In this document: piece by piece, positions 11,390 to 21,763 of the stretch
Layout: every line of letters begins with the position of its first letter
How positions within the stretch are numbered: the stretch's first letter is position 1
Program-made: the position numbers and the translations under genes
Notes under the pieces: model-generated
The model's database searches: none
The model's input: only the letters and a program-made list of their open reading frames with translations
Told to the model about the DNA's origin: nothing
Origin: Phialophora verrucosa
Lineage: Eukaryota; Ascomycota; Eurotiomycetes; Chaetothyriales; Herpotrichiellaceae
Assembly (NCBI GenBank): GCA_002099365.1
Contig: MSED01000014.1
Span: 1,302,001-1,366,000, forward strand
DNA: 64,000 nucleotides
Direction: 5' to 3'

Positions 11390-11877
11390 GGATTGACGGG
11401 AATTGTCAGTCAGTCGAAGTGCCAAGGATAGATTCGAAGGTGGACCCAGGCGGTGTCTATCGATGACGAGGAAATGAAGGAATGAAAGCAGGAAAGCCAA
11501 GGATATACATACTTGCTAGATGCTTCAGGGAACTGGCAGAGCGAGAGGCAGTTGTCAAAGACAAAGGCCGTTCTTTTGGAGGGTTTTGCTGAAAAGAAGA
11601 GCTTGCGTCTTTGACTGCCTCGACAATGAGAATTCCGGTGTAGAATGGACTTTGTGGAGGACACATTAGAAGATAAGGATGACAATGCTCTGTCATGTCG
11701 ATAAAGGGCGCACTAGCGGGAAGAGGAAAAAGCAAGTGGCAACAACAAAGAAAGGGAGTAACAGCAAAGAGCCAGGCCAGGGCGCAAGCCAGTGGTGCGG
11801 TGGTAGGGAGGCATGCTGAAGCAACCTTTGCCAGTTTGGGGCAGGACAGGTGCTATAGAGCCGGCTGGCGTCCATAA
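11390..11877. other. Spacer between two minus-strand genes
   Basis: This is presumably the leader of the RVRFL protein gene and the 3' end of the isomerase gene. The frame of the RVRFL protein stays open upstream without an ATG, so an unseen upstream exon cannot be excluded. Confidence 0.4.
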
Positions 11878-13081
11878 TCACAACTTCGACCGAGACTTTG
11901 ACTTTTCTGCTCCCTTGTCAGCGTGTTTTCAAGGACAGGATGAATTCACCGTGTCACTCACCAAGCAGCAACCTGTTCTTGTCGATAAACCTCTGCTTTG
12001 GTGCATCCTCGACAAATCTCTCGGCCAGGGCTTCAGCAGCATCATACACGGCAAGCATCCTATCCCTCCTCAACGGTAGGTTTTGCAGCCTCTTTGTCTC
12101 CATCATTGACTTTCCATCATTGACGCTCAATTGCTCCTCCAAGAACTCCACCACTTTGTTGTGGAAGCCCTGAGTCGGAAAGATCCGATTGATCAGTCCC
12201 CATTGCTCGAGCTCCTGGACAGTCAACTTGCGGCCGAACATGAGGAAGTCATTGGTGCGGTGTGCACCGAGCGAGTGGTAGAAGTTGGTGGCCGAGCCGA
12301 ATTCGGGGACTAGGCCCAAGGCGCTGAACGGCACTTGAAGGTAGCCAGTGTCTGCAGCGAGAACGATGTCCGCAACACCGGGAAACCAGGCGGCGCCGCC
12401 GCCGACAGCCGGTCCGTTGAGTGCCAGGACGAGGACTTTCTTGTGGTCAATCATCGATCGGAGAAGCTCCATGGCTTGCAGCAGCAGTCAGCCAGGATTC
12501 GTGATGGTGGCGGAGAGAATGGAGAGACCTACCGCTACTGATGCTCGCCATGAAGTCAACTTTCTTGGAGGCTGGACTGAAATGTTCGACCTCCTTTTTG
12601 CCCGCCGTTGCTGTAAGTTGCAAATCATTCAGCATCAAGTCTATTCATCAGAACGAGGGATGGTTAGAAACAAACTGACAGAACGACAGGCCGCCCATGA
12701 CTTCTCCTATTAATCTCTCTCAGATACAAAGCCACACCCATTTACTGGCGTTACCATGCCATAAACTGAAAAAAGACAAATTCGATCTCGACTTACCCTT
12801 GACGTCTGCACCTGAGGAGAAGAACCTGCCCTCGCCGGTGATGACGGTGAAAACGGTGTCGGGATGTTCATTGAGTTCTCGGAGGGCTGTCACCACTTCG
12901 ATGAGCAGATTTCCGCCGAATGAATTGAGAGACTTGGGTCGGTTGAGCTGATGGCGAAGTCAGAGACACGGCGTCATCACTTGTAGCAGTGTTTGTAGTG
13001 ATCTCATGCCTTGATAATCCCAATCTTTCCTTTAACCTCGAAAATAATGTCCCCGTAGTTGTATTTGCTCGGGCTCGCCAT
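11878..13081 (-). CDS. Peroxisomal enoyl-CoA isomerase/hydratase with SKL tail
   Basis: Five exons on the minus strand, 13010-13081, 12797-12947, 12533-12610, 11962-12474 and 11878-11906, give 280 residues of the crotonase fold. It resembles delta3,delta2-enoyl-CoA isomerase (yeast Eci1/Dci1), which prepares unsaturated fatty acids for beta-oxidation. The oxyanion-hole segments are GRFFSSGADVK and LNGPAVGGGAAW; E158 in LGLVPEFGS sits where Eci1 has its catalytic glutamate. The last 29-nt exon encodes EKSKSRSKL, a canonical PTS1 peroxisomal signal. If the last intron (11907-11961, donor GTGAGT) is kept, the protein stops after LLLGE without a PTS1. Intron 1 uses a GC donor (AAG|GCATGA). N-terminus MASPSKYNYGDII is unremarkable. 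Confidence 0.9.
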
Positions 13082-13827
13082 GTTGAGGTCAATAGAAGCT
13101 GTCGTTCCGGTCGTGAGTTATAATTTCTTTCTAAGCTGAAGCCCTGGTCGTGAATAAGCTTCTGGCCTCTCAACTCAACGTCGTTCAAGGAGCACGACGC
13201 AGCAGGTACCAGAGATACTGCACCAAGCAAGAACAAAAGATACGCGAGAATAAAGTCGATACACAATAAAGACTAACACAAGCTGACCGGGAGAAACGAT
13301 ATATTATGTAGGGATAGGCCTCCTCTTGAGGTATTCCTATTTCGGCCGGCTGTACATAACCCCACAGGAAGGGGGCTGACGGGCCTCGGTCCACGGTTCC
13401 ACGGTATGGCTGGGAGTAGGATAGTATCACCATCGCACGCATCAGGTCTGCGTGCTTACTATTCAGCCCTTCTGGTCTCGGAGACCTGCCTATCAGATCT
13501 GGTGGGCCGGCGGCAAATGCTTGCCGCGAGTGATATAAGCGGCAGCATTGGTGGGCATGCCTGGCTACGCCTGGGGCGCTTCGTGGCTCTTCGACGAAGG
13601 CAGAGCGGGCCACGCCGTGTGCGTGACCGTAGCAGCACGGCGGAGTATTTTGCACTATCTTACACGAAGTACTCGGTACGTCACTGATTCTGTTGCCCGC
13701 GACAATTTTACCAGCCCAGCACATCCTCCGTACGCTCTACGCTCTACGCTCGACAGCCGATACGTATCTCTCCCCGAGGTCCGAAACGTCGACGTCTTCT
13801 GCTGGCGTAGCGTCGCTTCTCTCGATC
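13082..13827. other. Divergent spacer, no gene seen
   Basis: This lies between the starts of the isomerase gene (-) and the PRKRIP1-like gene (+). Open frames on both strands lack domain-like sequence. The frame of the downstream gene remains open from 13693, but its best start is the ATG at 13828. Confidence 0.5.
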
Positions 13828-14463
13828 ATGTCCGAACCAATTCCCGAAGCAATACCCACGTCCGCGGACCCGCGCTCGCGGCGGCCCATCAAGCGCGCCC
13901 GTGTCCCAGGCGCCAACAACCCCAACGCCAAAGCTGTGTCCGCGCAGGCAAACGAGATCGAGCACCTCTTCCTCGACCCTGCGCGCGAGATCAAACTCCC
14001 TGCTCCGTCCTCTGAGACCAAGAAATCGATCCCAGCGCCGCCCGAGATCGTCGCAAACGTCCAAGGGAGTTCCGCCGGCGCGGGGTCCGGGGAGTTCCAC
14101 GTCTACAAGGCGAGTCGGCGACGGGAGTACGAGCGGCTAAGGCTCATGGACGAGGAGGCGAAAAAAGAGGAAGAGGACAAAGAGTGGGCGGAAAAGGAAC
14201 GGCAGAGAAAGGAGAAGGACGAGGAAAAGACTCGGAAGAATCGGGAGAAGAGGAATAAGCGGAAAGGAAAGGACAAGAGTAAAAGTCCGGCAGCAGCAGA
14301 GAATGCGCCCGGGACGAATGAGGGCCCCAAGGATAAGAAACCGCGTGGGAACTTGGCCGTTCCTACAAGGGCCGAGGATGAAGACTCGCTGCAGGGGACG
14401 ACTGACTTTGGCGTCGCGGCGGTGGTGCAGGAGACTGGCATTACGATTCACGAGGACGATTAG
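13828..14463 (+). CDS. PRKRIP1-like spliceosomal protein (DUF1168)
   Basis: A single exon encodes 211 residues from MSEPIPEAIPTS. The diagnostic DUF1168 core is VQGSSAGAGSGEFHVYKASR followed by RREYERLRLMDEEAKK at about residues 80-115. A long charged helix then ends in a lysine/arginine-rich nuclear localisation stretch (KNREKRNKRKGKDKSK). In human spliceosomes PRKRIP1 forms a long helix that bridges U2 snRNP and the catalytic core; a similar role here is inferred from homology. The start was chosen because the PRKRIP1-like sequence (RRPIKRARVPG) begins shortly after it; the upstream in-frame ATG at 13693 would add 45 residues of unlike composition. Confidence 0.85.
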   Translation: MSEPIPEAIPTSADPRSRRPIKRARVPGANNPNAKAVSAQANEIEHLFLDPAREIKLPAPSSETKKSIPAPPEIVANVQGSSAGAGSGEFHVYKASRRREYERLRLMDEEAKKEEEDKEWAEKERQRKEKDEEKTRKNREKRNKRKGKDKSKSPAAAENAPGTNEGPKDKKPRGNLAVPTRAEDEDSLQGTTDFGVAAVVQETGITIHEDD

Positions 14464-14913
14464 GAAACTACCATGAATCGCCTGTTGAGCAAGATGGATT
14501 TGGAGAGTCCACAGACAGACCAACCGGCACAGACACTCGAAGAAGCAGCATCTGAAGCGGGTTAGTGCAGACGAACCTAGACCTGGTGTAAAGTTGCACG
14601 GGTATCGAGTGTCCGAAAGGGGAACATCGAGAGCACCAGAGCCGAAGTGGCGCACCAATCGATGTGAACAAAATGAATCTGGACGTTACGCAGCAGCTAC
14701 AAAAGGAGCTTCACCGGCCCTGGAGTCGCCGCCAGTGTACGGGTGGCACAAGACACCGGCATATCCGACTCGAATCTTGACGGTGGTGAGCGAGCAGCGT
14801 CAGCGAGTCTGAGTCATCTACGCTCTATGCGCGTCTCCGGTATATCCCCACATATCGTACACATACACCGAACTTTACAACATACCAGCACCACGACCCC
14901 GGAGGTCGTCAAG
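14464..14913. other. Convergent 3' spacer
   Basis: This lies between the stop codons of the PRKRIP1-like gene (+) and the membrane SDR gene (-). No gene, RNA or repeat is seen. Confidence 0.5.
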
Positions 14914-16185
14914 TCAAGCCTTCTTCTCCCTCCCCACAATCGCTCGATCGATCCCACTCCACCACCTCACCCCCCACTGCACAACGCCCGGCATAACCCC
15001 CAGCACGGGTACACACTTTGCGTAGAACGGCATTCTAATCACGCCGCCATCGCCTCTCTCTACCCAGCGTAAAATCTCCTTGGCCACGTCTTTCGCCTCC
15101 AGCACGGGGCCGAAGAAGTTCGCATACCACGGCACCTTCGTGATGTCGGAGAACAGTTGCGTGGAGAGCATGCCCGGCTCGACCAGCAGGGTTTTGACGC
15201 GGGAGAAGACGCCCGAGTCCGGATGCGTGCGCAGTTCATGGTAGAGCGTATTGTGGAGGGAGGAGATGGCGGCCTTTGAGCACGAGTAATCGGCCAGGCG
15301 GGAGGGTGAGAGATGAGCCAGGATGGACGAGATGGTAATCACGTGTGCGCCCTGGGGGGATGAGATCAGGTACGGCAGAATCACCGAGAGGGTTGTGAAG
15401 TGGGAGAGTGTATTTGTCGCGACGGTCTTGGTAGCCTGTCGGGACGAGAGAGTCGTGACATTGTCGGCGCCCGGAACCAGAGGGAGGCCAGTAACTGAAC
15501 CCGCAGCATTGTTGATGAGGATCGTAGGCCGACCGAGCTGTTGGTTAGTTGGATCTTCGTTAGCGCTATGATGCCCAGTTGGATTCCCACGACGGGCCAG
15601 CGCAATGGAGAAAAAGACGTAGAGATCGAGAGCCAAAAAAATAAAAGTAGACGAGGACGTTCCATCACATACCTCCTGCACAACCCTCTCCACCGCACCC
15701 CTGACCTGCATTTCATCCGCAACATCGACGCGCTCCCACACGAAATCCCACCTCTCCATCTCCTCCCTCGCGCCCTCGTCCGCCTCTCGCACATCCAGCA
15801 CAGCGACCTTCCCGCCCTTCCGCATGGCCATCTCGGCCAACGTGCGGCCCAGCCCCTGCGCCCCGCCCGTAATCACCACGACCTCGTCCTCCCAATTGAC
15901 TCGGCGGTGCTTGCCGTACGTGACCCGGTGGTTCACCCAGATGGACAGTTCCACGACGGCCAGCACCGCCGTGTAATACAGCGTGTAGAACGCCAGGGGG
16001 GTCTTGTGCTTGTGGATCGACGCCAAACACAGGTAGAAGACCAGCGTGATCCACGGGTGGAAAATCGAGTTGGCCAGGATGAGGAGCACCACGTCGAGCG
16101 TCACGTGTTTGTACCATGGTTTCGGCCTCAGTTGGGCCGTTGAAGTCGCGGAAGGGAGTTTCGACGATGAGGGTTTGAGGACCAT
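14914..16185 (-). CDS. Membrane-anchored short-chain dehydrogenase (RDH10/HSD17B11-like)
   Basis: Two exons on the minus strand, 15673-16185 and 14914-15537, give 378 residues. Two hydrophobic segments near residues 28-50 and 62-80 (VVLLILANSIFHPWITLVFY; LYYTAVLAVVELSIWV) precede the Rossmann motif TGGAQGLG. The catalytic Ser region is HVITISSILAHLS and the Tyr/Lys pair is in LADYSCSKAAISS. This layout matches the retinol-dehydrogenase-10 / 17beta-HSD11 group, enzymes of the ER membrane or lipid droplets acting on retinoids, steroids or long-chain alcohols; the fungal substrate is unknown. The intron (15538-15672, donor GTATGT, branch CTAAC, acceptor CAACAG) is 135 nt with no in-frame stop. 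I treat it as an intron because it interrupts VQE|LGRPTILINNAAG. Confidence 0.9.
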   Translation of the reverse strand: MVLKPSSSKLPSATSTAQLRPKPWYKHVTLDVVLLILANSIFHPWITLVFYLCLASIHKHKTPLAFYTLYYTAVLAVVELSIWVNHRVTYGKHRRVNWEDEVVVITGGAQGLGRTLAEMAMRKGGKVAVLDVREADEGAREEMERWDFVWERVDVADEMQVRGAVERVVQEVCDGTSSSTFIFLALDLYVFFSIALARRGNPTGHHSANEDPTNQQLGRPTILINNAAGSVTGLPLVPGADNVTTLSSRQATKTVATNTLSHFTTLSVILPYLISSPQGAHVITISSILAHLSPSRLADYSCSKAAISSLHNTLYHELRTHPDSGVFSRVKTLLVEPGMLSTQLFSDITKVPWYANFFGPVLEAKDVAKEILRWVERGDGGVIRMPFYAKCVPVLGVMPGVVQWGVRWWSGIDRAIVGREKKA

Positions 16186-17046
16186 TGCTGTCCGTGAGTT
16201 GGGCGGGGGCGGAAGATCAATAAATATCTGCTGATGGAGATCTTGCTAGGGTCGACTCCAGCGATGTGCCGGCACAGCTGGGCTCTGAAATCGTTGCTTC
16301 GCTGAGATGTCAATGTAAAATGCCGGGAAGGTTTAATTAAATGCTCGGAGTGGCGGAGTGGAGTGGAATGGATGACGCTGGTGGCCAGTATAACTATTAG
16401 GACTGGGACCGGCCAGACTCAAAGAAGAGGCTATGTCTACACTCTAGATGAGATTCTGGTGAAAGATCAACTTCAGATGGCAAAGGGAGGCGGAAGGTGG
16501 CAGCTGGTATCTACAACACCAGGGGGCGTCTGTGCAGCCAATCAGCAGCCTCAAATCTGTGACGGAGATGAAACACCACAAAAGAACCAGTGGCGGAGGG
16601 ACGCGCAGGGGACGCATAGCGAAACTCGGAAGGAATTTACGTTGTTCTTAACCATGTCTTCATGCTGAAAGATGTGAGATACCTATCTCGACAATGGATG
16701 ATGTGCGTGCCCTGGCTTTCTATCCATCCGCCGCGCTTTTGTCGTCGTTGCGGAAAGTAAAAATTTCTGCAGACGATGCCTGATAAATAATGGTACACTT
16801 GGAAGAGAAGAAAAGCAGTCCTTCCCCCGCTTGCAGCACCCGTCTCTCGAAGACTTGGTGCTGAAGTCAACTTTCCTTCGTTGATGCCCGGTAAACGTGA
16901 TAACATGACCGAAAGTCGTGGATTTCGTGTTCTCATGACACGATACGCTGTTGATAACACAGTTGCTGAGTTTTTGACTACCCTCAATGTCGGGAATCCC
17001 GAGCCAATGCCACAGTTTTGAGTCACAGTTGACTCTCTGCGAGCCA
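16186..17046. other. 0.86-kb spacer, no gene seen
   Basis: This lies upstream of the membrane SDR gene and downstream of the large nucleotidyltransferase gene, both on the minus strand. Short frames only; nothing recognisable. Confidence 0.45.
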
Positions 17047-20000
17047 TCAGCAGTTTGTAGTCATACTTCCGCCCCAGAGCCTCGGAAGCTCGTCGAGAAA
17101 ATGCTCTTCATCCCCCTTGCCAGCTTCGTATGGGCTGTGACCACAACTGGCGGTGGCAATTGGTGGACCAGTACTTGTCTTGTACCCCATCATGCCTCCT
17201 CCACCCCATTCGTACTCGTCCTCTTCGACGTTGAACTGCGCACCCTCTCTGGCGCAACCGTTCCCACCCTTCGAAATAGTGGCAAGGTCCTGCAGCTGTC
17301 GCGGATCAAACTGGAAGCCGAGCTTTTGGGGAATCGGCATAATGTTAGGGTCTTCATCCCTCGGACGTACATCGTTAGCGACATCGGGGTACAGTGTGCT
17401 AGGTACGCGAATGTTGGTATCGTCCTTGATCGGACTGTCACTGAATTCCACCCAAAGTTCGGAGAAATCAGTTCCAGATGGATGAGGAGCCTGATTCACG
17501 TCTTCACCAGCTTCGGCGTCTGCCTTGCGAGGAATTGGTTCAGACAGGGTCATTTCACGAGGAAGCAGTGTTCCGACAGATTTACGAGGCGACGTCGGTG
17601 TCTGAGTCTCTTCGTGGGTCGGTACCACCGAACCGCTCGCGTGTGCTCGCGAATAGAAAAGGTCGTTGGTGTCAAGGTCGCTGCTGGATGGACTCATGTG
17701 CTTTCTGAAGAACTCCAAACGCTGCACTCGGAGGAAGTCAATATCCGGGACACGGTCATTGTCTGGCGGCGTAGTGGGATCTCTGTCAGATACAGTATCC
17801 TGAGAGGGATGGCTATCAGACAAAGGAACAGCCTTGGGCGACTGTGCTGTTCGAGGAGAGCCTGAGCAGGCCGCAGAAGGAGTGCGTTGCAGTGGAACAC
17901 AATTCTTTGCGGCGGTCGCGGCCTGGCTTGGCGTCTCATGCGGTCCTGTCATGCTCGCATGCGCAACTGATCTGGAGGATGAAGCTGGTTCCTCCAACGG
18001 AGCTGCTTCGAGCTGTGCGGCAGCGTGCTTGGACGAGCTGCGCGGTCGCTTAACGGCAGTAAGAGTATACCGGTGATAGCGCCGCAGGAGTCCATTTAGA
18101 ACCTCTAGCTCTGCCCACGTCATCTCTGGTCTGTAAGGAAACTCTGCATCGAGTTTTCTTGTGTAGTTCTTTACGTTCTCGGCTTTGAAGCTCCCGTCGA
18201 GGATGCGTCTATCCCGCCAAAGAAGCCACTTCCCCCCTTTGGTGGTGTGGTCCCAGGGAATAGTTGCGCCCACCGTACCTGCACCAACTTGAGACCCCGG
18301 AAGCTTCTCTTGTTCGCTTGCTACCGTAGTCTTGTTTCGCTCATCATTGCTGTCACCGCGCGGTGCCGCAGCGGCGGCGACTGCCTCAATGTTGGACATA
18401 TACGGGGTCTTGGTCTGAGAACAAATTGTGTCTGTAGATGGTACGACCACATTACCCACACGTGGATTGGATTGGCTGGCGTCAACTGTCATGCCGTTGT
18501 TTTTCGTGGCATTGTTTGCTGGCCAAGGAGGTCTTTCAAGTGCCATTTGCCGATCTCTGTTGCGATAATGTTTCCCAATGTATGGGCTGGGTCGCCTGCT
18601 GTCGTAGGGACACTGCTCGTCCAGCTCGCGATAAGATTCGTTGTAGAATTGACATGTGACGCCATTTCTTCTCTTCCTGTCTCTCCAGTGTAGCCAACGT
18701 CCGTCTTGTGTCTCGATATCCCAAGGGACAAGGTTTCCGTCGCGGTCAAAACCGTTGGCTAGAAGGACTTCTGCTCTGGACGTGAGTCCCTCATTCCGTT
18801 TCTTCGGTTCGTCTTTGGTTTGCGATCTGAGAGTATCAGCACTCTCTTGGTTCATTCCGTTTGTTTGATCGATCCGGTGGTCGTCGCCGTCGTCATCGTC
18901 GTCACTGTCAGCCGAGACTTGCCTCCGTCGCCAATTTCTGGACGTCTGCAACTGCTTCCGGTCCTGCACCGGTTGTGTCGCGGTCAGCTTGGACTCCGGC
19001 AATTCGCCTCGGCTCTTGCAAGGGGAATTGTTTTGAGCTTTGCCCTGCTCGCATTTTCCCCACGTACCATCAGTTGCGCGCAGTTCGGCGTCGTCAGTAT
19101 TTCCCTGCTTGAGCATTGCCGCCTCCTTGGCCTCCGCTTCTTGCCTCATTTGCATTTGTCGTCGTTTGTGATGGTCCAAGTCCAGTCTCAGGGTATCGAT
19201 GCGATCTGTGACAGGACGGAGGAATTCTTCAGCTGGAATCTCCTCTTCTGTACCAATCTTCTCAATGATGTTCCATGCGCGACGAAACTCATCACGGATT
19301 GCGACAATGCCGTGATGACCGACAGTGCGGGCAATGTTGTGATCGACTTCAAAGGGATCCTCGATGGCAAGCAGGTATCGATTGCGGACTGATGTGTTCT
19401 GACGCTGTTGCCATTTAGCCTCGGTCCAGCCTTTGGCTTGCTTGGAAACAATTCCACCTTTAGTTCTGATAGAGATGACATCCCGAGTCCAATGAAATCC
19501 CTGGGGAGTGGTATAATAATGGAAGAAGCCTCTCAGCAACTGGCCGGCAGACTCCCGGTTCCTATTGGCCGCCATTTCTCGGTGGATATCCTGGAGACTC
19601 TGATGATCTTGGACGAAACGGACGTCGAACCCCTCAAACAACGGGATTTGTCGGGTTGGGTCCCAGGCGTCCTCAATCTTCGCTAGATGCTGTAGATTGG
19701 GGATGACCGGTGGACTGGCGATGTTCATCAAATAGTGCAGCACCATCAGGACCCAGCCGTAGCTAGACAATGTGCCACGGTATGGAGTGTTGATATCCCT
19801 CAGCTTGGCCCAAATCTTGACAAAAATGCCAATTTCCTTGACACGAGGATCGAAGCTGTGGTAAAATCGAAGCAGGGCCGAGTTGTGGAGGGCAACGAAG
19901 TTGGAGAAGTTGATGTCACACTGAATACCACAGTCGTGGGTGAACTCCAGACCTGCATTGCCACGATTACCTCGCTTTGCTGGTGCTGTCTTAGTGCTCA

Positions 20001-21159
20001 GGGAGAGTTCCGTCACAGCTTGGTCAACCGCGTCGAGTTCTGCAGGAAGGACTTGGGATTCATGAACGGCATCTTGAGTCGCACCAATTTGGTCGATTGT
20101 CTTTTCCCACTCGGCACGTTCATTGCGCAGATTTTCGAGTAGTTCTTGTGTCGGACTCTGGCAAATGCGTAGGATGGGAACACGGGTTTGAGTGAGGAGC
20201 CGGGCACCATACTCGTGATCGAGAAAGGCTTTCTCCAAGAGGCGTTGAACGTCAGCTTTGAAACCATGTTGTCCTCCCACATGGTGCGATGCGGCGGGGT
20301 GGTCGCCATCAGGTCGGACAGTCGATCCTGTTTCCTTGCCCTCCGGTACGTCGTAATCAGGCAAGGAGAGGAGAAGATCCATGTCGCAATCTTTCAGTGC
20401 AAAGCCGTTGGCAAGACTACCGTAACACTTCAACTTCACTTGGTCGAGCTGCAGACCCGGATACTTGGCACCAACTGCATTCCTAGCAACTTCCTCCAGG
20501 CTGAGTCGGAAATTTTCTTTGACATCTTTCTCCTCCTGAGTGAACCGGAACTCGTCATAAGCCTTTTTGCCGATGCCAGTGAGATAGTCAGATTGCTTCA
20601 TGATGAGATGTCGCGTAACTCGTTGCTGCTGGGCGGTCCCGTGATACATGCCAGCACCGTGGTTGTAGAACTGACCATGGCGTTGTGGAGGTGGCATATT
20701 GGTGTTGATCTGTGCTGAATCGGAAGGTTGAGATGGCTGCTGTAGATGCTGCTGTGGTCGGCGCTGCTGACCACTGAAGTAGCGGCCACCTCGACGATTG
20801 CCTCTCGCACGCTCTTGATACTCCCGAGGAGTGCCATGGCGCGCATTGTCGAAGGTGTGGGGCTGAGAATTTGGTAGATGTGAAGGTTCCATTTGATAAG
20901 GACGAACCAGTCCGGGCGCGGGTGGTGGGTGCGATCCAAGAGGAGGAAATGACTCAGAAGCCATGTTGAAAGAGGCCGCGCCTGGTTGTGTCTGAGGGTT
21001 ATGAGTCTGTTGTGACTGGGACCAGGCAGATCTATATCTGCCTTGATCGCGGCCTCTCGCACGGTTGCCCCTTCCTCGAGTTGCAGGTTGGTGAGAGCCG
21101 TCGTTCAGTGAACCCAGTGGGTGACTGGGCAAGCCAGACCAGTTGCTAGCTGAGTCCAT
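17047..21159 (-). CDS. Cid1-type nucleotidyltransferase (terminal uridylyl/poly(A) transferase), large
   Basis: A single exon encodes 1370 residues. The N-terminus (1-180) is Gly/Gln/Arg-rich with RGRGNRARGRDQGR and GNRRGGRYF, suggesting RNA binding. The nucleotidyltransferase core starts near 190. The GS motif is in CYGSLANGFALKDCDMDLLL (G247, S248) with catalytic Asp 259 and 261; the third Asp is D415 in CGIQCDINFSN. A PAP-associated domain follows (SSYGWVLMVLHYLMN, then GQLLRGFFHYYTTPQGFHW). This is the Cid1/Trf/TUTase family that adds U or A to RNA 3' ends. After a coiled region (about 660-700) there are two copies of an unfamiliar module around residues 807-855 and 963-1015 (PWD...GGKWL.WRDR). 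The C-terminal 300 residues are disordered. Whether it adds U or A cannot be decided by eye. Confidence 0.88.
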   Translation of the reverse strand: MDSASNWSGLPSHPLGSLNDGSHQPATRGRGNRARGRDQGRYRSAWSQSQQTHNPQTQPGAASFNMASESFPPLGSHPPPAPGLVRPYQMEPSHLPNSQPHTFDNARHGTPREYQERARGNRRGGRYFSGQQRRPQQHLQQPSQPSDSAQINTNMPPPQRHGQFYNHGAGMYHGTAQQQRVTRHLIMKQSDYLTGIGKKAYDEFRFTQEEKDVKENFRLSLEEVARNAVGAKYPGLQLDQVKLKCYGSLANGFALKDCDMDLLLSLPDYDVPEGKETGSTVRPDGDHPAASHHVGGQHGFKADVQRLLEKAFLDHEYGARLLTQTRVPILRICQSPTQELLENLRNERAEWEKTIDQIGATQDAVHESQVLPAELDAVDQAVTELSLSTKTAPAKRGNRGNAGLEFTHDCGIQCDINFSNFVALHNSALLRFYHSFDPRVKEIGIFVKIWAKLRDINTPYRGTLSSYGWVLMVLHYLMNIASPPVIPNLQHLAKIEDAWDPTRQIPLFEGFDVRFVQDHQSLQDIHREMAANRNRESAGQLLRGFFHYYTTPQGFHWTRDVISIRTKGGIVSKQAKGWTEAKWQQRQNTSVRNRYLLAIEDPFEVDHNIARTVGHHGIVAIRDEFRRAWNIIEKIGTEEEIPAEEFLRPVTDRIDTLRLDLDHHKRRQMQMRQEAEAKEAAMLKQGNTDDAELRATDGTWGKCEQGKAQNNSPCKSRGELPESKLTATQPVQDRKQLQTSRNWRRRQVSADSDDDDDGDDHRIDQTNGMNQESADTLRSQTKDEPKKRNEGLTSRAEVLLANGFDRDGNLVPWDIETQDGRWLHWRDRKRRNGVTCQFYNESYRELDEQCPYDSRRPSPYIGKHYRNRDRQMALERPPWPANNATKNNGMTVDASQSNPRVGNVVVPSTDTICSQTKTPYMSNIEAVAAAAAPRGDSNDERNKTTVASEQEKLPGSQVGAGTVGATIPWDHTTKGGKWLLWRDRRILDGSFKAENVKNYTRKLDAEFPYRPEMTWAELEVLNGLLRRYHRYTLTAVKRPRSSSKHAAAQLEAAPLEEPASSSRSVAHASMTGPHETPSQAATAAKNCVPLQRTPSAACSGSPRTAQSPKAVPLSDSHPSQDTVSDRDPTTPPDNDRVPDIDFLRVQRLEFFRKHMSPSSSDLDTNDLFYSRAHASGSVVPTHEETQTPTSPRKSVGTLLPREMTLSEPIPRKADAEAGEDVNQAPHPSGTDFSELWVEFSDSPIKDDTNIRVPSTLYPDVANDVRPRDEDPNIMPIPQKLGFQFDPRQLQDLATISKGGNGCAREGAQFNVEEDEYEWGGGGMMGYKTSTGPPIATASCGHSPYEAGKGDEEHFLDELPRLWGGSMTTNC

Positions 21160-21763
21160 GGCATCTAAAACGGATTGTGGAGAAAGTTGAAAGGTTGCGA
21201 AAACAGACTGTCAGATCTGCGAAAGATAAATGAACGGCACGGAAAGGGTTTTTGCGCGCTTATCGGTGAAGGAACAAGTAGGAGCGTCATTAGAGTGACA
21301 GTGACGGTACGCGGAAGGAAGAATTGAAAGGAACTTCAATAGCTGAATAGCGAGTGAAGCACGGCTGTTCAGCAGAAGAATCTCGTCTGTGAAGAACAAG
21401 TGAAGTTGTTTCATTGCGGGGCATGCGCGAATGACGGCCGTGCAGGCACCTACAATTGACTCGTAGGCGTGCCTGAGTGTGACGCTCCCGTGACTTCAGA
21501 GTCAATAGCCGCCCTGCTTGGCAATCGCGCAGTTCCCTGGCCGGTCTCGTCGAAGACGCCAGCTCACGCCCGTCTCTACTGCATCTTAATTTCATGTCGT
21601 CGATGATGCCAGCGGGTTGAAGCCGCGTGAACGCATTCAGCATTCGTACCACGCATCGCCTTTATTTTGTCTCATTGTCTTCCACCCATACGCTCCACAG
21701 CACTTTCCTCTCTAGAGGCCTACATATTCATCAAATGCCCTTCCGGGATAGGCTTCGCCGACG
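21160..21763. promoter_or_regulatory. Divergent promoter region
   Basis: The spacer separates the starts of the nucleotidyltransferase gene (-) and the TFIIF-alpha gene (+), both RNA-metabolism genes. No specific site is assigned. Confidence 0.4.

Noticed and set aside
13185..13724. 179-codon minus-strand frame between the isomerase and PRKRIP1-like genes
   Set aside because: Composition looks random and no family resemblance is seen.
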